A program made the translations under genes and the position numbers. The notes beneath the pieces were generated by a model, which saw only the letters and a program-made list of their open reading frames with translations, did no database searches and was not told the origin of the DNA. From Pyxidicoccus xibeiensis (lineage in GTDB: Bacteria; Myxococcota; Myxococcia; Myxococcales; Myxococcaceae), in contig NZ_JAJVKV010000001.1 in the NCBI RefSeq assembly GCF_024198175.1, forward strand, positions 558,001 through 622,000: DNA of 64,000 nt, read 5' to 3'. Positions 16,233 to 25,122 of this stretch are shown here, piece after piece (positions within the stretch are counted from its first letter, which is position 1; each line of letters opens with the position of its first letter).

Positions 16233-16359
16233 GGGGATGGTGAGACTCACTCCAGTGTGGGGGTTGGGACAGCGGCACAACGACACGAGGGGCGGAGGCG
16301 TGAGGGGATGCCTCACGCCTCCGCCCCGACTTCAGGTCACGAGGACTGGACGTCGCGGA

Positions 16360-17406
16360 CTAGAACGCCTGGTAGCAGGCACCGGCGCCGCGGCCGTCGT
16401 TCAGGTCGCCGCCGCACTCCAGCGGGCCGTTGGTGCTGCAGGAGATGAAGCCCTGGCCGACGAGGATGTTCTCGAAGGACTGCTTGTTGTTGTACATCCA
16501 GTCGTAGAGCTTCTGCTCCTTCGTGTCCTTGGCGAAGTTGATGTTCTCGTTCACGAAGATGAAGCGGGAGAGCGGGTACACGCCGGAGGCGCCAGAGACG
16601 AGCTTGCGGACGTTGGCCGCCGTCGGGGCGATGCCGTCCACGCTGAGGGCGAGGTTGGCCGGGGTGGTGCCGGCCGGCGTCTTGGCCGAGTCACCGGAGT
16701 AGCCGATGGCGTTGTTGTTGTTCGCGGTCAGCTTCTCGATGCAGTCCGTGGCGCTCAGGCCCGTGCAGCCCTTGGCCGTGTCGTTGTCGGAGACGACGAC
16801 GACGTCGGAGCAGAAGGTGGTGCCGCCCAGCAGCGTCTTGAAGGTGTCCGTGGTGCCTGACACGTCGTCACGGCGATACTTGACGATGGCGCCGCCGGTG
16901 GCGCGGCCCAGGGCGCTCCAGTCGCTGATGCAGGCGCCGGTGTTGCTGAAGAAGACCTTCGTGAGGTTGGCCGTGGTGATGTTCGTGACGCCGTTGCTGG
17001 CCGAGACGAACGCGCTCACCGCGTCCAGGGCGACGATGTTGCTGCTCTCACCGGCCTGACAGGGGGACTTGAGGTCGCGAGACATGGGGGCGATGGTCTG
17101 CTGGCGGCCGGCACAGGCGGTGACGGTGTTGCCAGCGGCGTCCTTGTAGGTCGCGCCGGTGCGCATGCAGCCCTCACCCACGCCCGAGCCCTTGCCCTGG
17201 ATGATGAGACCCGAGGCCGAAGAGATGCCGGCGGAGATCATCGCACCCTTGAGGGTGTCAGAGCCGAACAGCCAGTTCCCGTTGGTCAGCTCGGCAGAGG
17301 AGGTCGAGGGGGCCAGGGGAGCCTCCACGCCGCTGGACTGACCACCGCAACCCACGACAGAAACCGCGACGACCGCGGCGGACATCACCATCTTCATCAT
17401 CTTCAT
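16360..17406 (-). CDS. PstS-like substrate-binding lipoprotein
   Basis: 348 residues. A lipoprotein signal (MKMMKMVMSAAVVAV, lipobox VVGC with Cys at about residue 20) is followed by a Ser/Ala-rich linker. The fold resembles type 2 phosphate-binding proteins: a GKGSG stretch near residue 75, IAPMSRDLKS near 110, then NLTKVFFSNTGACISDW and a GAIVKYRRDDVSGT segment near 190-210. PstS proteins use such Ser/Thr/Asp/Arg positions to bind phosphate. No PstC/PstA/PstB genes are next to it, so transport is not demonstrated. The start has GAGGAG eight bases upstream. The C-terminal tail has several cysteines (SCSTNGPLECGG). Confidence 0.72.
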   Translation of the reverse strand: MKMMKMVMSAAVVAVSVVGCGGQSSGVEAPLAPSTSSAELTNGNWLFGSDTLKGAMISAGISSASGLIIQGKGSGVGEGCMRTGATYKDAAGNTVTACAGRQQTIAPMSRDLKSPCQAGESSNIVALDAVSAFVSASNGVTNITTANLTKVFFSNTGACISDWSALGRATGGAIVKYRRDDVSGTTDTFKTLLGGTTFCSDVVVVSDNDTAKGCTGLSATDCIEKLTANNNNAIGYSGDSAKTPAGTTPANLALSVDGIAPTAANVRKLVSGASGVYPLSRFIFVNENINFAKDTKEQKLYDWMYNNKQSFENILVGQGFISCSTNGPLECGGDLNDGRGAGACYQAF

Positions 17407-18196
17407 GGACGACTCCTCAGGTGTTGCACTGGGTTGACACGCCACTCGCCGCCCGAGACTTCCTGGCAAGACGGTGCCTCCCCGCGCTGCGGGACCCGGT
17501 TGAAAGGTTTTGCTTCAGGGGAGGACCATCGAACCGGGGGCACCCCGGATTCGACGGAGCGCAAGGTGCCTCAAGGCGCGAGAAATTGATGACTCAGTTG
17601 CGTCAAATCTCCGCCAGCACCGGGTCACACCGTCACGCGGGAATCTTCCCGCGCCCAACCGTCACATGCCCGCAAGTCTTTGCAGGGCGCGCGGATGCAA
17701 GGCTTTGCGGGCGATGCGTTTCATGTCCGTGATTTGCATGCGCGTGATGTTTCACATCCGTGGCGCCTCGCGCATGAGCGGGCGTGTCAGGGATTGGGTC
17801 TGCGCCGCGCGCCCGGCGCCGGCGGCCCCACCGACGCGCCTCCGCCCGGGGGCGCGCTTCGCGCCTGTAGCGCGCGGGCTCCACATCGCGCGGCATGGAG
17901 CCCGCGTGTCCGCGGCTGGACATGTGGGGGCCGGGGGCCACGCCCGCCTGCATTCCCTCCACGTCCTGCCCTGGGGGAGTGTCGCACCGTCGCTTCTTGC
18001 TCCTTCGTTCTCCCCAGGACAGGGAGTTTTTTCAGCACGCAGGACATCCCTCTCGTCCCCGGGGCCAGGGTCCAAAGCGTCCCCAGAGGGGAACGCCCCT
18101 CGCGAGGCACGATGGCAATGCCTTTGCAGAAGGGCTGTCCCGGTTGAAGGGCAGGGGGCTGTCGGGGCTGGGGGCGGGGAGAGGCCGGGGCGGGGA
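17407..18196. other. 790-bp non-coding gap between divergent lipoprotein genes
   Basis: No open frame here looks like protein. The left part (17529-17712) is rich in inverted repeats and is listed separately. The right part (17760-18180) is very G+C-rich and shows no motif I can name. Promoters for the divergent genes at 17406 and 18197 should lie here. Confidence 0.6.
17529..17712. other. Chain of hairpins, candidate structured RNA or regulatory DNA
   Basis: TCGAA-CCGGGG (17529-17539) pairs with CCCCGG-A-TTCGA (17543-17554, one bulged A). CGCGGGAA/TTCCCGCG (17636-17643 with 17646-17653) is a perfect 8-bp stem. GCCCGCAA/TTGCGGGC (17668-17675 with 17705-17712) encloses TTGCA/TGCAA (17680-17684 with 17696-17700). 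The strand, if transcribed, is unknown. The segment GGATTCGACGG (17547-17557) followed by CAAGGTGC (17562-17569) resembles the 5' domain of tmRNA, but no matching 3' tRNA-like arm was found. Confidence 0.35.
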
Positions 18197-19591
18197 ATGG
18201 TGGCGCGAGGGTTGGCAGCTGTGGTGTGCGCATTGGGATTTCTCCACGTGGGGTGCGGGGAGAGGGCTCACGCGGCACCACGCGCTCCGGGCTTGGAGGT
18301 AGCGGGGTCGGTCGCGGGTGAGGGCGAGGGAGCCATTGCATGGTCGCGGTCGCTGGTGCTCGGGGACAGCGAGGCACCGCACACCGTGGTGGCTCCCGAC
18401 GGGGACGTCCTCGTCGCGGCGACGTACCGCGAGCCTTTGGACATCGGGGGAAGTCCCCTGCCCTTCAATCATGTTGCTGAAGCACCTCACTTACTCGTAG
18501 CGCGCTTCTCCCCGGAAGGGGCCCTGCGCTGGGCGCATGGGCTCGTGCCCCGGGAGTCGGCGGCGCGCGGCCGGGTGGGCGGGCTGGCCGTGGACCGCGA
18601 GGGCCGTGCGTGGCTGGGAGGCAGCTCGGCCGGCTACTCGCTGGGCACGCAGGCCCTGCCGGAAGGCCCCTTCGTGGCGAGGCTGTCACCGCAGGGTGCC
18701 CTGGAGCGCGTGCGCGGCTTCGCGGGGGACGGCACGCTCCACGTGCAGGCCCTGGCGGCGGACGGCGCGGGCGGCGTGGTGCTGGTGGGAGACTTCACCG
18801 GACGGCGCGACTTCGGGGACGCGGTGCGGGAGCCGCCTCCGGGGGAGCGGGCCGCCTTCACCGTCCGCCTGGACGCGGACGGCGGCACGCGCTGGAGCCG
18901 CACCTGGGCCGCGGGCCCCAAGGGGCTGGTGACGGCGCGGGCCGTGGCGGTGGACCTCTTCGGCGGCATCCACCTGGCGGGCGCCTACGCGGGCACGGTG
19001 TGCTTCGGCGGGCCCTCCTTCGTCAGCGTGCGGCAGCGCACGCCCTTCGTCCTCAAGCTGACACCCGACGGCGCGCACGCGTGGAGCCGGGACTTGCGCG
19101 GCGCGGAGGGCACGGCGAACGCCGTGGCCGTCGGCTCCGACCGCGTCTTCGTGGGCGGCAACTTCACCGGCCGCTTCTACTTCCAGTCCAGGGCCCACGC
19201 CTCGGGCGGGTACCAGGGCTTCCTGGCCGCCTACAACGCCGGAGGCGAGGAGCGCTGGGCGCGCTCCTTCGACGCCACCGCCGCCGCGCTGGCCACCGAC
19301 GACGCCGGCCAGCTCACCGTGGCCGGCAGCCATGACGGCGCCCTGGCGCTGGACTCGGCCGAGGCGGGCTCCACCGCGCCGGCGGGCCTCTACGTGGCCC
19401 GGCTCCTCCCGGAAGACGGGGCCTCACTCTGGGTGCGTCGCTTCCCCAGCTCCGGAGCCGTGCTGGCCCGCGCGCTGGCTGTCGACGCGGCGGGTCATAC
19501 CCTGGTGGCCGGCGCCCTGGCCCGGAGGCTCCCCGCGGAGACGCCGTACCCGCGTCCCCAGGACGGCTTCCTCCTCCGCCTGCGCCCCTGA
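18197..19591 (+). CDS. Beta-propeller lipoprotein (SBBP-type repeats)
   Basis: 464 residues. The lipoprotein signal ends in HVGC with Cys near residue 18. The rest is a series of about eight blades with the pattern AVDxxGRxWLGGSxxG...FVARLSPxGALxWxRGF, typical of SBBP-type propellers found in large numbers in myxobacteria. No catalytic motif is visible. The ATG at 18197 is chosen because the frame upstream is low-complexity and the signal peptide begins here; a G-rich ribosome binding site is adjacent. Likely anchored in the outer or inner membrane and exposed to the periplasm or outside. Confidence 0.75.
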   Translation: MVARGLAAVVCALGFLHVGCGERAHAAPRAPGLEVAGSVAGEGEGAIAWSRSLVLGDSEAPHTVVAPDGDVLVAATYREPLDIGGSPLPFNHVAEAPHLLVARFSPEGALRWAHGLVPRESAARGRVGGLAVDREGRAWLGGSSAGYSLGTQALPEGPFVARLSPQGALERVRGFAGDGTLHVQALAADGAGGVVLVGDFTGRRDFGDAVREPPPGERAAFTVRLDADGGTRWSRTWAAGPKGLVTARAVAVDLFGGIHLAGAYAGTVCFGGPSFVSVRQRTPFVLKLTPDGAHAWSRDLRGAEGTANAVAVGSDRVFVGGNFTGRFYFQSRAHASGGYQGFLAAYNAGGEERWARSFDATAAALATDDAGQLTVAGSHDGALALDSAEAGSTAPAGLYVARLLPEDGASLWVRRFPSSGAVLARALAVDAAGHTLVAGALARRLPAETPYPRPQDGFLLRLRP

Positions 19592-19889
19592 GGCCCCCCG
19601 CCGTCTGACCTGGGGGGTGGCCAAGGCCCTGATTTCCCCGGGAAGTTGGACGTGGGGGGAGGGCCAAAACCCCTGAGAATTCGACTTTCCAGCCGCGTCC
19701 ATGTTATTCGCGGGCCGCCTTCAGGACGTGCGACTCTGCGCCCTGAGGGGCGAGGCTGTGCTGAAGCGCAGGCGCGCGGAGCCCCCGTTCGCAGGCGGCC
19801 AACCCCTCGACACCACTCCCTGTTTCCCATGGCACGCGGAGTACCCGGCCGCGCGCCTGGACTGAGTCTCTGTGAGGAGTTGCACCCCC
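19592..19889 (+). promoter_or_regulatory. 298-bp upstream region of hppA
   Basis: No gene is visible. An A+T-richer patch at about 19675-19710 contains TTCGAC and, 18 bases on, TTATTC, which could be a weak sigma-70-type promoter. If so, the hppA mRNA would have a leader of about 180 bases. Low confidence. Confidence 0.2.
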
Positions 19890-22415
19890 ATGACACGCAC
19901 CGTTTCTCGGATGGACGCCCTCCGCAAGAGCGTCACCGGCGCGGCCGCCAGAGCCCTGGGGCTCCTGACGGTCCTCGTCGCCGGCGCCGCCCACGCGAGT
20001 GAGGCGGACCTCGTCCTCCCCGACTTCCGCTCCCAGACCTTCATCGGTGGCCTCACCGGCTACGACCTGCTGCTGTCCGGCATCGCCGTCTGTGTGCTGG
20101 GCCTCGTCTTCGGCTTCCTGCAGTACGCCAGCCTGAAGAAGATGGCCGTGCACCGGGCCATGCTCGAGATTTCCGAGCTCATCTACGAGACCTGCAAGAC
20201 GTACCTCGTCACGCAGCTCAAGTTCATCGGCATCCTGTGGGTGCTCATCGCGGTGGTGATGGTGGGCTACTTCGGCTTCCTCGCGCACCAGAGCGCGGGC
20301 CGGGTGGTCATCATCCTCATCGCCAGCCTCGTGGGCATCGCCGGCTCCTGCGGCGTGGCCTGGTTCGGCATCCGCGTCAACACCTTCGCCAACAGCCGCA
20401 CGGCCTTCGCGTCACTGCGTGGCAAGCCCTACCCCACCTACGCCATTCCGCTCCAGGCCGGTATGTCCATCGGCATGGTGCTCATCAGCACCGAGCTCTT
20501 GCTGATGCTGGCCATCCTCCTGTTCATCCCGGCGGACTTCGCGGGCGCGTGCTTCATCGGCTTCGCCATCGGTGAGTCGCTGGGCGCCTCGGCGCTGCGC
20601 ATCGCCGGCGGCATCTTCACGAAGATTGCCGACATCGGCTCCGACCTGATGAAGATCGTCTTCAAGATCAAGGAAGACGACGCGCGCAACCCGGGCGTCA
20701 TCGCCGACTGCACCGGCGACAACGCGGGCGACAGCGTGGGCCCCTCCGCGGACGGCTTCGAGACCTACGGCGTGACGGGCGTGGCGCTCATCACCTTCAT
20801 CCTGCTGGCGGTGGAGGTGCCCTTCCGCGTCCCGCTGCTCGTCTGGATTTTCGTGATGCGCATCGTGATGGTGCTCGCGTCGCTGGCCGCCTACGCCCTG
20901 AACAACATGTACCAGTCCGCCAAGTACAAGAACGCGGACCACATGAACTTCGAGCACCCGCTCACCGCGCTGGTGTGGGTGACGTCCATCATCTCCGTGG
21001 CGCTGACGTTCGTGGTCAGCTACCTGCTCATCCCCAACCTGGGCGGTGACGAGACGCTGTGGTGGAAGCTGTCGGCCATCATCACCTGCGGCACCCTGGC
21101 CGGCGCCATCATCCCGGAGGCCATCAAGGCCTTCACCTCCACCGAGAGCCGCCACGTGCGCGAGGTCGTCACGGCCAGCCGCGAGGGTGGTGCGTCCCTC
21201 AACGTCATCTCCGGCCTGGTGGCGGGTAACTTCTCCGCCTACTGGATGGGCCTCATCATCGCCGGCCTGATGGGCCTGGCGTTCTGGTTCAGCGGCGCCG
21301 GTGTCGAGGGCGCGGGCGTGGGCCAGCTGATGCTCGCCGCCCCGGTGTTCGCGTTCGGCCTGGTGGCCTTCGGCTTCCTGGGCATGGGCCCGGTCACCAT
21401 CGCCGTGGACTCCTACGGTCCGGTGACGGACAACGCGCAGAGCGTGTACGAGCTGTCGCTCATCGAGAACGTCCCCAACGTGAAGGAAGAGGTGAAGCGC
21501 GACTTCGGCTTCGACCTGGACTTCGAGAAGGGCAAGCAGTTCCTCGAGGAGAACGACGGCGCGGGCAACACGTTCAAGGCGACGGCCAAGCCGGTGCTCA
21601 TCGGCACCGCCGTGGTGGGCGCGACGACGATGATCTTCTCCATCATCGTGCTGCTGGTGGGCATCACCACCGGCCCCAACGGTGAGCAGATTCTGAACCC
21701 GGAGAAGGCGCAGTTCCTGTCCCTGCTCCACGCCCCGTTCCTCCTGGGCCTCATCACCGGCGGCGCGGTCATCTACTGGTTCTCCGGCGCGTCCATGCAG
21801 GCGGTGTCCACCGGCGCCTACCGCGCGGTGGAGTTCATCAAGGCCAACATCAAGCTGGAGGGTGTGGAGAAGGCCAGCGTGGCGGACTCCAAGAAGGTGG
21901 TGGAGATCTGCACGCAGTACGCGCAGAAGGGCATGATCAACATCTTCCTCGCGGTGTTCTTCAGCACGCTCGCCTTCGCCTGCCTGGAGCCGTACTTCTT
22001 CGTCGGCTACCTCATCTCCATCGCCATCTTCGGCCTGTACCAGGCCGTGTTCATGGCGAACGCGGGCGGCGCCTGGGACAACGCGAAGAAGCTGGTGGAG
22101 ACGGAGCTGAAGGCCAAGGGCACGGAGCTGCACGCGGCCTGCGTCGTGGGCGACACCGTCGGCGACCCGTTCAAGGACACCTCGTCCGTGGCGCTCAACC
22201 CGGTCATCAAGTTCACCACCCTCTTCGGCCTGCTGGCCGTGGAGCTGGCGGTGGAGCTGACGGCGTCCGGCCAGGGCACGCTGACCACCATCCTGTCGGC
22301 GGTCTTCTTCGTCCTGTCGACGGTGTTCGTGTACCAGAGCTTCTACGGCATGCGCATCCAGAGCGTCGCTGGCGCTGGCGGCATCAAGTCCGAGGCGGCG
22401 GTGAAGACGGCCTGA
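19890..22415 (+). CDS. hppA: Membrane-bound proton-translocating pyrophosphatase
   Basis: 841 residues with about sixteen membrane segments. It hydrolyses pyrophosphate and pumps cations across the membrane. The substrate-site signatures are present: EDDARNPGVIAD followed by TGDNAGD near residue 270, and GDTVGDPFKDTS plus ALNPVIK near the C-terminus. The stretch GNTFKA at residues 559-564 has Lys563 where K+-dependent enzymes have Ala, so by family rules this is a K+-independent H+ pump. It is longer than most bacterial homologues (about 660-770). The start at 19890 has GAGGAG ten bases upstream. A strong terminator follows. It stands alone as a transcription unit. Confidence 0.95.
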   Translation: MTRTVSRMDALRKSVTGAAARALGLLTVLVAGAAHASEADLVLPDFRSQTFIGGLTGYDLLLSGIAVCVLGLVFGFLQYASLKKMAVHRAMLEISELIYETCKTYLVTQLKFIGILWVLIAVVMVGYFGFLAHQSAGRVVIILIASLVGIAGSCGVAWFGIRVNTFANSRTAFASLRGKPYPTYAIPLQAGMSIGMVLISTELLLMLAILLFIPADFAGACFIGFAIGESLGASALRIAGGIFTKIADIGSDLMKIVFKIKEDDARNPGVIADCTGDNAGDSVGPSADGFETYGVTGVALITFILLAVEVPFRVPLLVWIFVMRIVMVLASLAAYALNNMYQSAKYKNADHMNFEHPLTALVWVTSIISVALTFVVSYLLIPNLGGDETLWWKLSAIITCGTLAGAIIPEAIKAFTSTESRHVREVVTASREGGASLNVISGLVAGNFSAYWMGLIIAGLMGLAFWFSGAGVEGAGVGQLMLAAPVFAFGLVAFGFLGMGPVTIAVDSYGPVTDNAQSVYELSLIENVPNVKEEVKRDFGFDLDFEKGKQFLEENDGAGNTFKATAKPVLIGTAVVGATTMIFSIIVLLVGITTGPNGEQILNPEKAQFLSLLHAPFLLGLITGGAVIYWFSGASMQAVSTGAYRAVEFIKANIKLEGVEKASVADSKKVVEICTQYAQKGMINIFLAVFFSTLAFACLEPYFFVGYLISIAIFGLYQAVFMANAGGAWDNAKKLVETELKAKGTELHAACVVGDTVGDPFKDTSSVALNPVIKFTTLFGLLAVELAVELTASGQGTLTTILSAVFFVLSTVFVYQSFYGMRIQSVAGAGGIKSEAAVKTA

Positions 22416-22443
22416 GCCGCCTTCCAGTTGCCATGAAGTAACG

Positions 22444-22475
22444 AGCGGCAGGGTGCCTCCGGGTGCCCTGCCGCT
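22444..22475 (+). terminator. Rho-independent terminator of hppA
   Basis: AGCGGCAGGG (22444-22453) pairs perfectly with CCCTGCCGCT (22466-22475), followed by TTGCTTTTG. It lies 29 bases past the hppA stop and also faces the minus-strand zinc-ribbon gene. Confidence 0.85.
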
Positions 22476-22491
22476 TTGCTTTTGTCTGCCT

Positions 22492-22812
22492 TCAGCTGGT
22501 GACGCGGAAGGCGGGCGGGTCGATGCGGGTGGAGCGGCACTTCGGGCAGGCCCCGGGGCGCGTGAGGCGCTTGCGTTCCTTGAAGGCGAAGCCGCAGCCG
22601 ATGCAGCTGGCGGGCAGCACCTCCAGCCGCAGCCCCTGCGCCTTGAGGGACATTTCCAGATGTACCAGGTGCTCGGCCACGTCCTTCTCGGAGATGCCCA
22701 CCAGGCCGGAGAGGTCCTTGGACGTCAGGCCGCCCTCGGGCGCGGCGACGAGGGCCGCCTCCAGCGCGCCGCGCACGGTGCTGCCACGCGCTGGAGGGAC
22801 GGGGGCGCTCAC
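22492..22812 (-). CDS. Small winged-helix/zinc-ribbon regulator-like protein
   Basis: 106 residues. The N-terminal half is a winged helix-turn-helix-like segment (LTSKDLSGLVGISEKDVAEHL at about residues 25-45). The C-terminal half is a zinc ribbon with two Cys pairs, CIGCGF and CPKCRS, about 20 residues apart. Such small proteins are usually annotated as predicted transcriptional regulators; no target is known. The GTG start at 22812 overlaps the TGA stop of the upstream SPW-like gene (GTGA), so the two are translationally coupled. Confidence 0.75.
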   Translation of the reverse strand: MSAPVPPARGSTVRGALEAALVAAPEGGLTSKDLSGLVGISEKDVAEHLVHLEMSLKAQGLRLEVLPASCIGCGFAFKERKRLTRPGACPKCRSTRIDPPAFRVTS

Positions 22813-23363
22813 GCGCCAATCGCCTCCGGGTCCGTGCCCAGCTCGCCGCCCAGGTGCATGCCCGTCTGGCACCGGTAGTCCGTCACCAGCGAGGCGGCGA
22901 TGGTGGACACCCCCACCAGCACATGGATGGCGGCTGCAATGGGGCTGCGCTTCGCGTAGCCCAGCAGGAAGGGCGCGAGGATGGCCGCCGCGCCATAGGC
23001 GTAGTCGGCGATTTCGTGCGCTTCGATGGGGATGAGCTTGGTGAGGCTCAGGCGGTAGTCGGTGAGCAGCGACACGCCGATGACGGACGACCCCAGCGCC
23101 AGCCCCGCCACCTTCGCCACCGGGTCTCCCGACAGCACGCCGGCCACCGCGGACGCTGCGCCGCCCTGGTAGTCGAGCAGCGAGTGCACGTCCTGCGGTA
23201 TCCACCGCCGCAGCGGCAGCCGCCCCAGCAGCGGACGCGACAGGATTCCAGCCGCAGCGCTTTTATCCAGTGCGCGGCGTATCACCCTGCGCAGGGGGGC
23301 CTCCGGCTGGACGGGGGGTGGGACGAGGGAGGGGGTGAAGCTGGAGGTCTGCGGCTCGGCCAT
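22809..23363 (-). CDS. SPW-repeat-like membrane protein
   Basis: 184 residues. A soluble, basic N-terminus (1-60) is followed by two similar halves, each beginning with HxxxDY and ending in LLTDYR or LVTDYR (about residues 72-118 and 124-172). Each half has two hydrophobic helices, as in SPW-repeat membrane proteins, giving four membrane spans. The start at 23363 has GAAGGAG about nine bases upstream. The stop overlaps the start of the zinc-ribbon gene. Function unknown; coupling suggests the small regulator acts with or on this membrane protein. Confidence 0.72.
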   Translation of the reverse strand: MAEPQTSSFTPSLVPPPVQPEAPLRRVIRRALDKSAAAGILSRPLLGRLPLRRWIPQDVHSLLDYQGGAASAVAGVLSGDPVAKVAGLALGSSVIGVSLLTDYRLSLTKLIPIEAHEIADYAYGAAAILAPFLLGYAKRSPIAAAIHVLVGVSTIAASLVTDYRCQTGMHLGGELGTDPEAIGA

Positions 23364-23624
23364 GGCGGCGCTCCTTCCGGTCGTGACGAATGCTCCCAAG
23401 GTAGCCACGCGGCCCGTGCGCCAGGGCGCCAGGGGCCTCGCCTGCCCGGGCCCCAGGGGTAGGAACCCCGCCCCCACGCCGGCGCCCCCGGTAGCAGGCA
23501 GGCAGGGGGGCTTCCACTCGGCCGCCCGCCCCGGGCAGACTACAGGTGCAACACGGCCCTCCGCTTTCTGAGAGGGCGAAACACCGCGGCGCGAGCCGCT
23601 CTTCTGAACGAGAGAACGCGATTC

Positions 23625-23828
23625 ATGGCAACCGGTACCGTCAAGTGGTTCAACGATGCGAAGGGCTTCGGTTTCATCGTGCAGGACGGCGGCGGTGAGG
23701 ACGTGTTCGTCCATCACAGCGCCATCAACATGGATGGCTTCCGCACCCTGCAGGAAGGCCAGAAGGTGGAGTTCGAGGTAGGCCGCGGCCCCAAGGGCCT
23801 GCAGGCGCAGAACGTGCGCGCGGCCTGA
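23625..23828 (+). CDS. Cold-shock domain protein
   Basis: 67 residues, the normal length of a CspA-type protein: a single five-stranded OB fold that binds single-stranded RNA and DNA as an RNA chaperone. RNP1 is KGFGFI (residues 14-19) and RNP2 is VFVHH (27-31). The hydrophobic and aromatic positions of the family ([11 protein letters not shown]) are all present. The 5' leader contains GCCCTC/GAGGGC at about 23552-23573, a hairpin that could be part of a cold-responsive leader. A good terminator follows. Several paralogues are usual in myxobacteria, so no letter is assigned. Confidence 0.95.
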   Translation: MATGTVKWFNDAKGFGFIVQDGGGEDVFVHHSAINMDGFRTLQEGQKVEFEVGRGPKGLQAQNVRAA

Positions 23829-23851
23829 ACGGCCGACCACTGGCATCACGG

Positions 23852-23884
23852 AAGCCCGACTCGCCGGTTGGTGAGGTCGGGCTT
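23852..23884 (+). terminator. Rho-independent terminator of the cold-shock gene
   Basis: AAGCCCGAC (23852-23860) pairs perfectly with GTCGGGCTT (23876-23884) and is followed by TCTCTTT. Confidence 0.85.
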
Positions 23885-23919
23885 TCTCTTTGCGGGCCAC
23901 TCTTGCGAGGCTCCCCTCC

Positions 23920-24486
23920 ATGCGCCTGCCCCGCTTCCCCCATGTCATCGGCTTCGACGACGGGCCCTTCGCGCGCCGCCCCGGCGCCGCCGTGCCGCTG
24001 GCGGGCGTGGTGTGCGGCGGCACGCGCTTCGAGGGCCTGGTCTGGGGCCGCGTGCGCCGCGACGGGTGGAACGCCACCGCCGAGGTGTGCCGGCTGCTGG
24101 AGGGCGGCAAGTTCCTCCCGCAGCTGCACCTGGTGCTGCTGGATGGCATCGCCTTCGGGGGCTTCAACGTGGTGGACCTGCCGGAGCTGGCCGCGCGCCT
24201 GAAGAAGCCGTGCGTGGCCGTGATGCGGCGCCCGCCGGATTTGGACGCGGTGGAGCGCGCGCTGCGGCGCCTGCCCCGGGCGGACGCGCGCTGGGCGAAG
24301 CTGAAGCGCGCCGGCCCCATCCACCAGCTGGGCGGCTTCACCTTCCAGGTCCAGGGCGCGGAACCCGCGCTGGCTGCGGAAGCCCTGGCACGCGTGACGG
24401 ACCGGGGAAACGTGCCAGAGCCGCTGCGGCTGGCGCACCTCATCGGCTCGGCCGTCGTCACCGGCGAGAGCGGCCAGCGCGCGTAG
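23920..24486 (+). CDS. DUF99 (endonuclease V-like fold) family protein
   Basis: 188 residues. The sequence matches the DUF99/UPF0215 family: an N-terminal HVIGFDDGPF with acidic residues, then GVVCGG, a central LVLLDGIAFGGFNVVD and a C-terminal PEPLRLAHLIGSAVV. This family is thought to share the endonuclease V fold, but its activity is not established; the DD and LLDG acidic positions would be the metal ligands. The ATG at 23920 is preferred to a TTG ten codons earlier. The gene follows the cold-shock terminator closely, so it needs its own promoter or read-through. Confidence 0.78.
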   Translation: MRLPRFPHVIGFDDGPFARRPGAAVPLAGVVCGGTRFEGLVWGRVRRDGWNATAEVCRLLEGGKFLPQLHLVLLDGIAFGGFNVVDLPELAARLKKPCVAVMRRPPDLDAVERALRRLPRADARWAKLKRAGPIHQLGGFTFQVQGAEPALAAEALARVTDRGNVPEPLRLAHLIGSAVVTGESGQRA

Positions 24487-24692
24487 GCCCGGCTCACACC
24501 CCGCATCCACGCGGCACGTAGGATTTCGCTGGCGTCAGATGCGGGTGCCAGTGGGTCAGAATGTTCCCACACTGCCAGAGTGAAACAACGCAATGCGCTG
24601 ACACAATTCCAGCCGGGCCAGAGCGCCGGGAGGGGGGGTGCAATTGTTTGTCAAATTTTGTTAGTCTTTGCCTCGCGAGGAGGGCGCACCCC

Positions 24693-25121
24693 ATGTTCGA
24701 AGTCAGCAATGACTTGAATCGTCGTACCGTCACCGTCCGGCTGAGCGGCTTCGTGAGGCCCAACGAGATGAAGGACTTCGCCGCGGCGTACCGCGCCGCG
24801 ACGGACACCTACGGAGGCGGAAGGCATCTGGTGTTGGCGGACATGCGGGGATTGCGGACGTTGGAGCCGGAGTCGGCCAGCATCTTCGGCGAGGTGGTGG
24901 CGTACGGCCGGCAGAAGGGCTGCCTGATGTGCGCGCACGTATCGGACTCCACCATCTCCCGGCTGCAGACGGCGCGGGTGGCGTCGGAGGCCGCGCCCAA
25001 CGACGACATCACCGTGGACTGCGTGTCGCTGGAGGAGGCGCACTCGCAGCTGGCGAAGACGCGGGCGCGGCTCTTCCTGGGCACGGATCAGATCTCCGTG
25101 GCGCAGGCCGCGGCGCGCTGA
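24693..25121 (+). CDS. STAS-like domain protein
   Basis: 142 residues. It begins with a beta strand pair (FEVSNDLNRRTVTVRLSG), and HLVLADMRGL at about residues 48-57 resembles the conserved loop of SpoIIAA/STAS-like proteins, without the phosphorylated Ser of anti-anti-sigma factors. A regulatory or lipid-binding role is possible. The start at 24693 has GAGGAGG about ten bases upstream. The 206-base region before it includes a marked A+T-rich stretch (24640-24670, AATTGTTTGTCAAATTTTG) which probably holds the promoter. It converges on the Nudix gene with a 1-base gap. Confidence 0.65.
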   Translation: MFEVSNDLNRRTVTVRLSGFVRPNEMKDFAAAYRAATDTYGGGRHLVLADMRGLRTLEPESASIFGEVVAYGRQKGCLMCAHVSDSTISRLQTARVASEAAPNDDITVDCVSLEEAHSQLAKTRARLFLGTDQISVAQAAAR

Positions 25122-25122
25122 C

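Noticed and set aside
16360..17406. A true phosphate transport operon
   Set aside because: Only a PstS-like lipoprotein is present; there are no permease, ATPase or PhoU genes and no recognisable Pho box.
17529..17900. A complete tmRNA (ssrA) gene
   Set aside because: The 5' motif is suggestive, but no TTCGA T-loop arm, CCA end or tag-coding frame with a stop was found in the next 400 bases on this strand.
17510..18196. N-terminal extension of the propeller lipoprotein at 18197
   Set aside because: The open frame runs upstream, but it has no protein-like composition and would bury the lipoprotein signal 229 residues inside.
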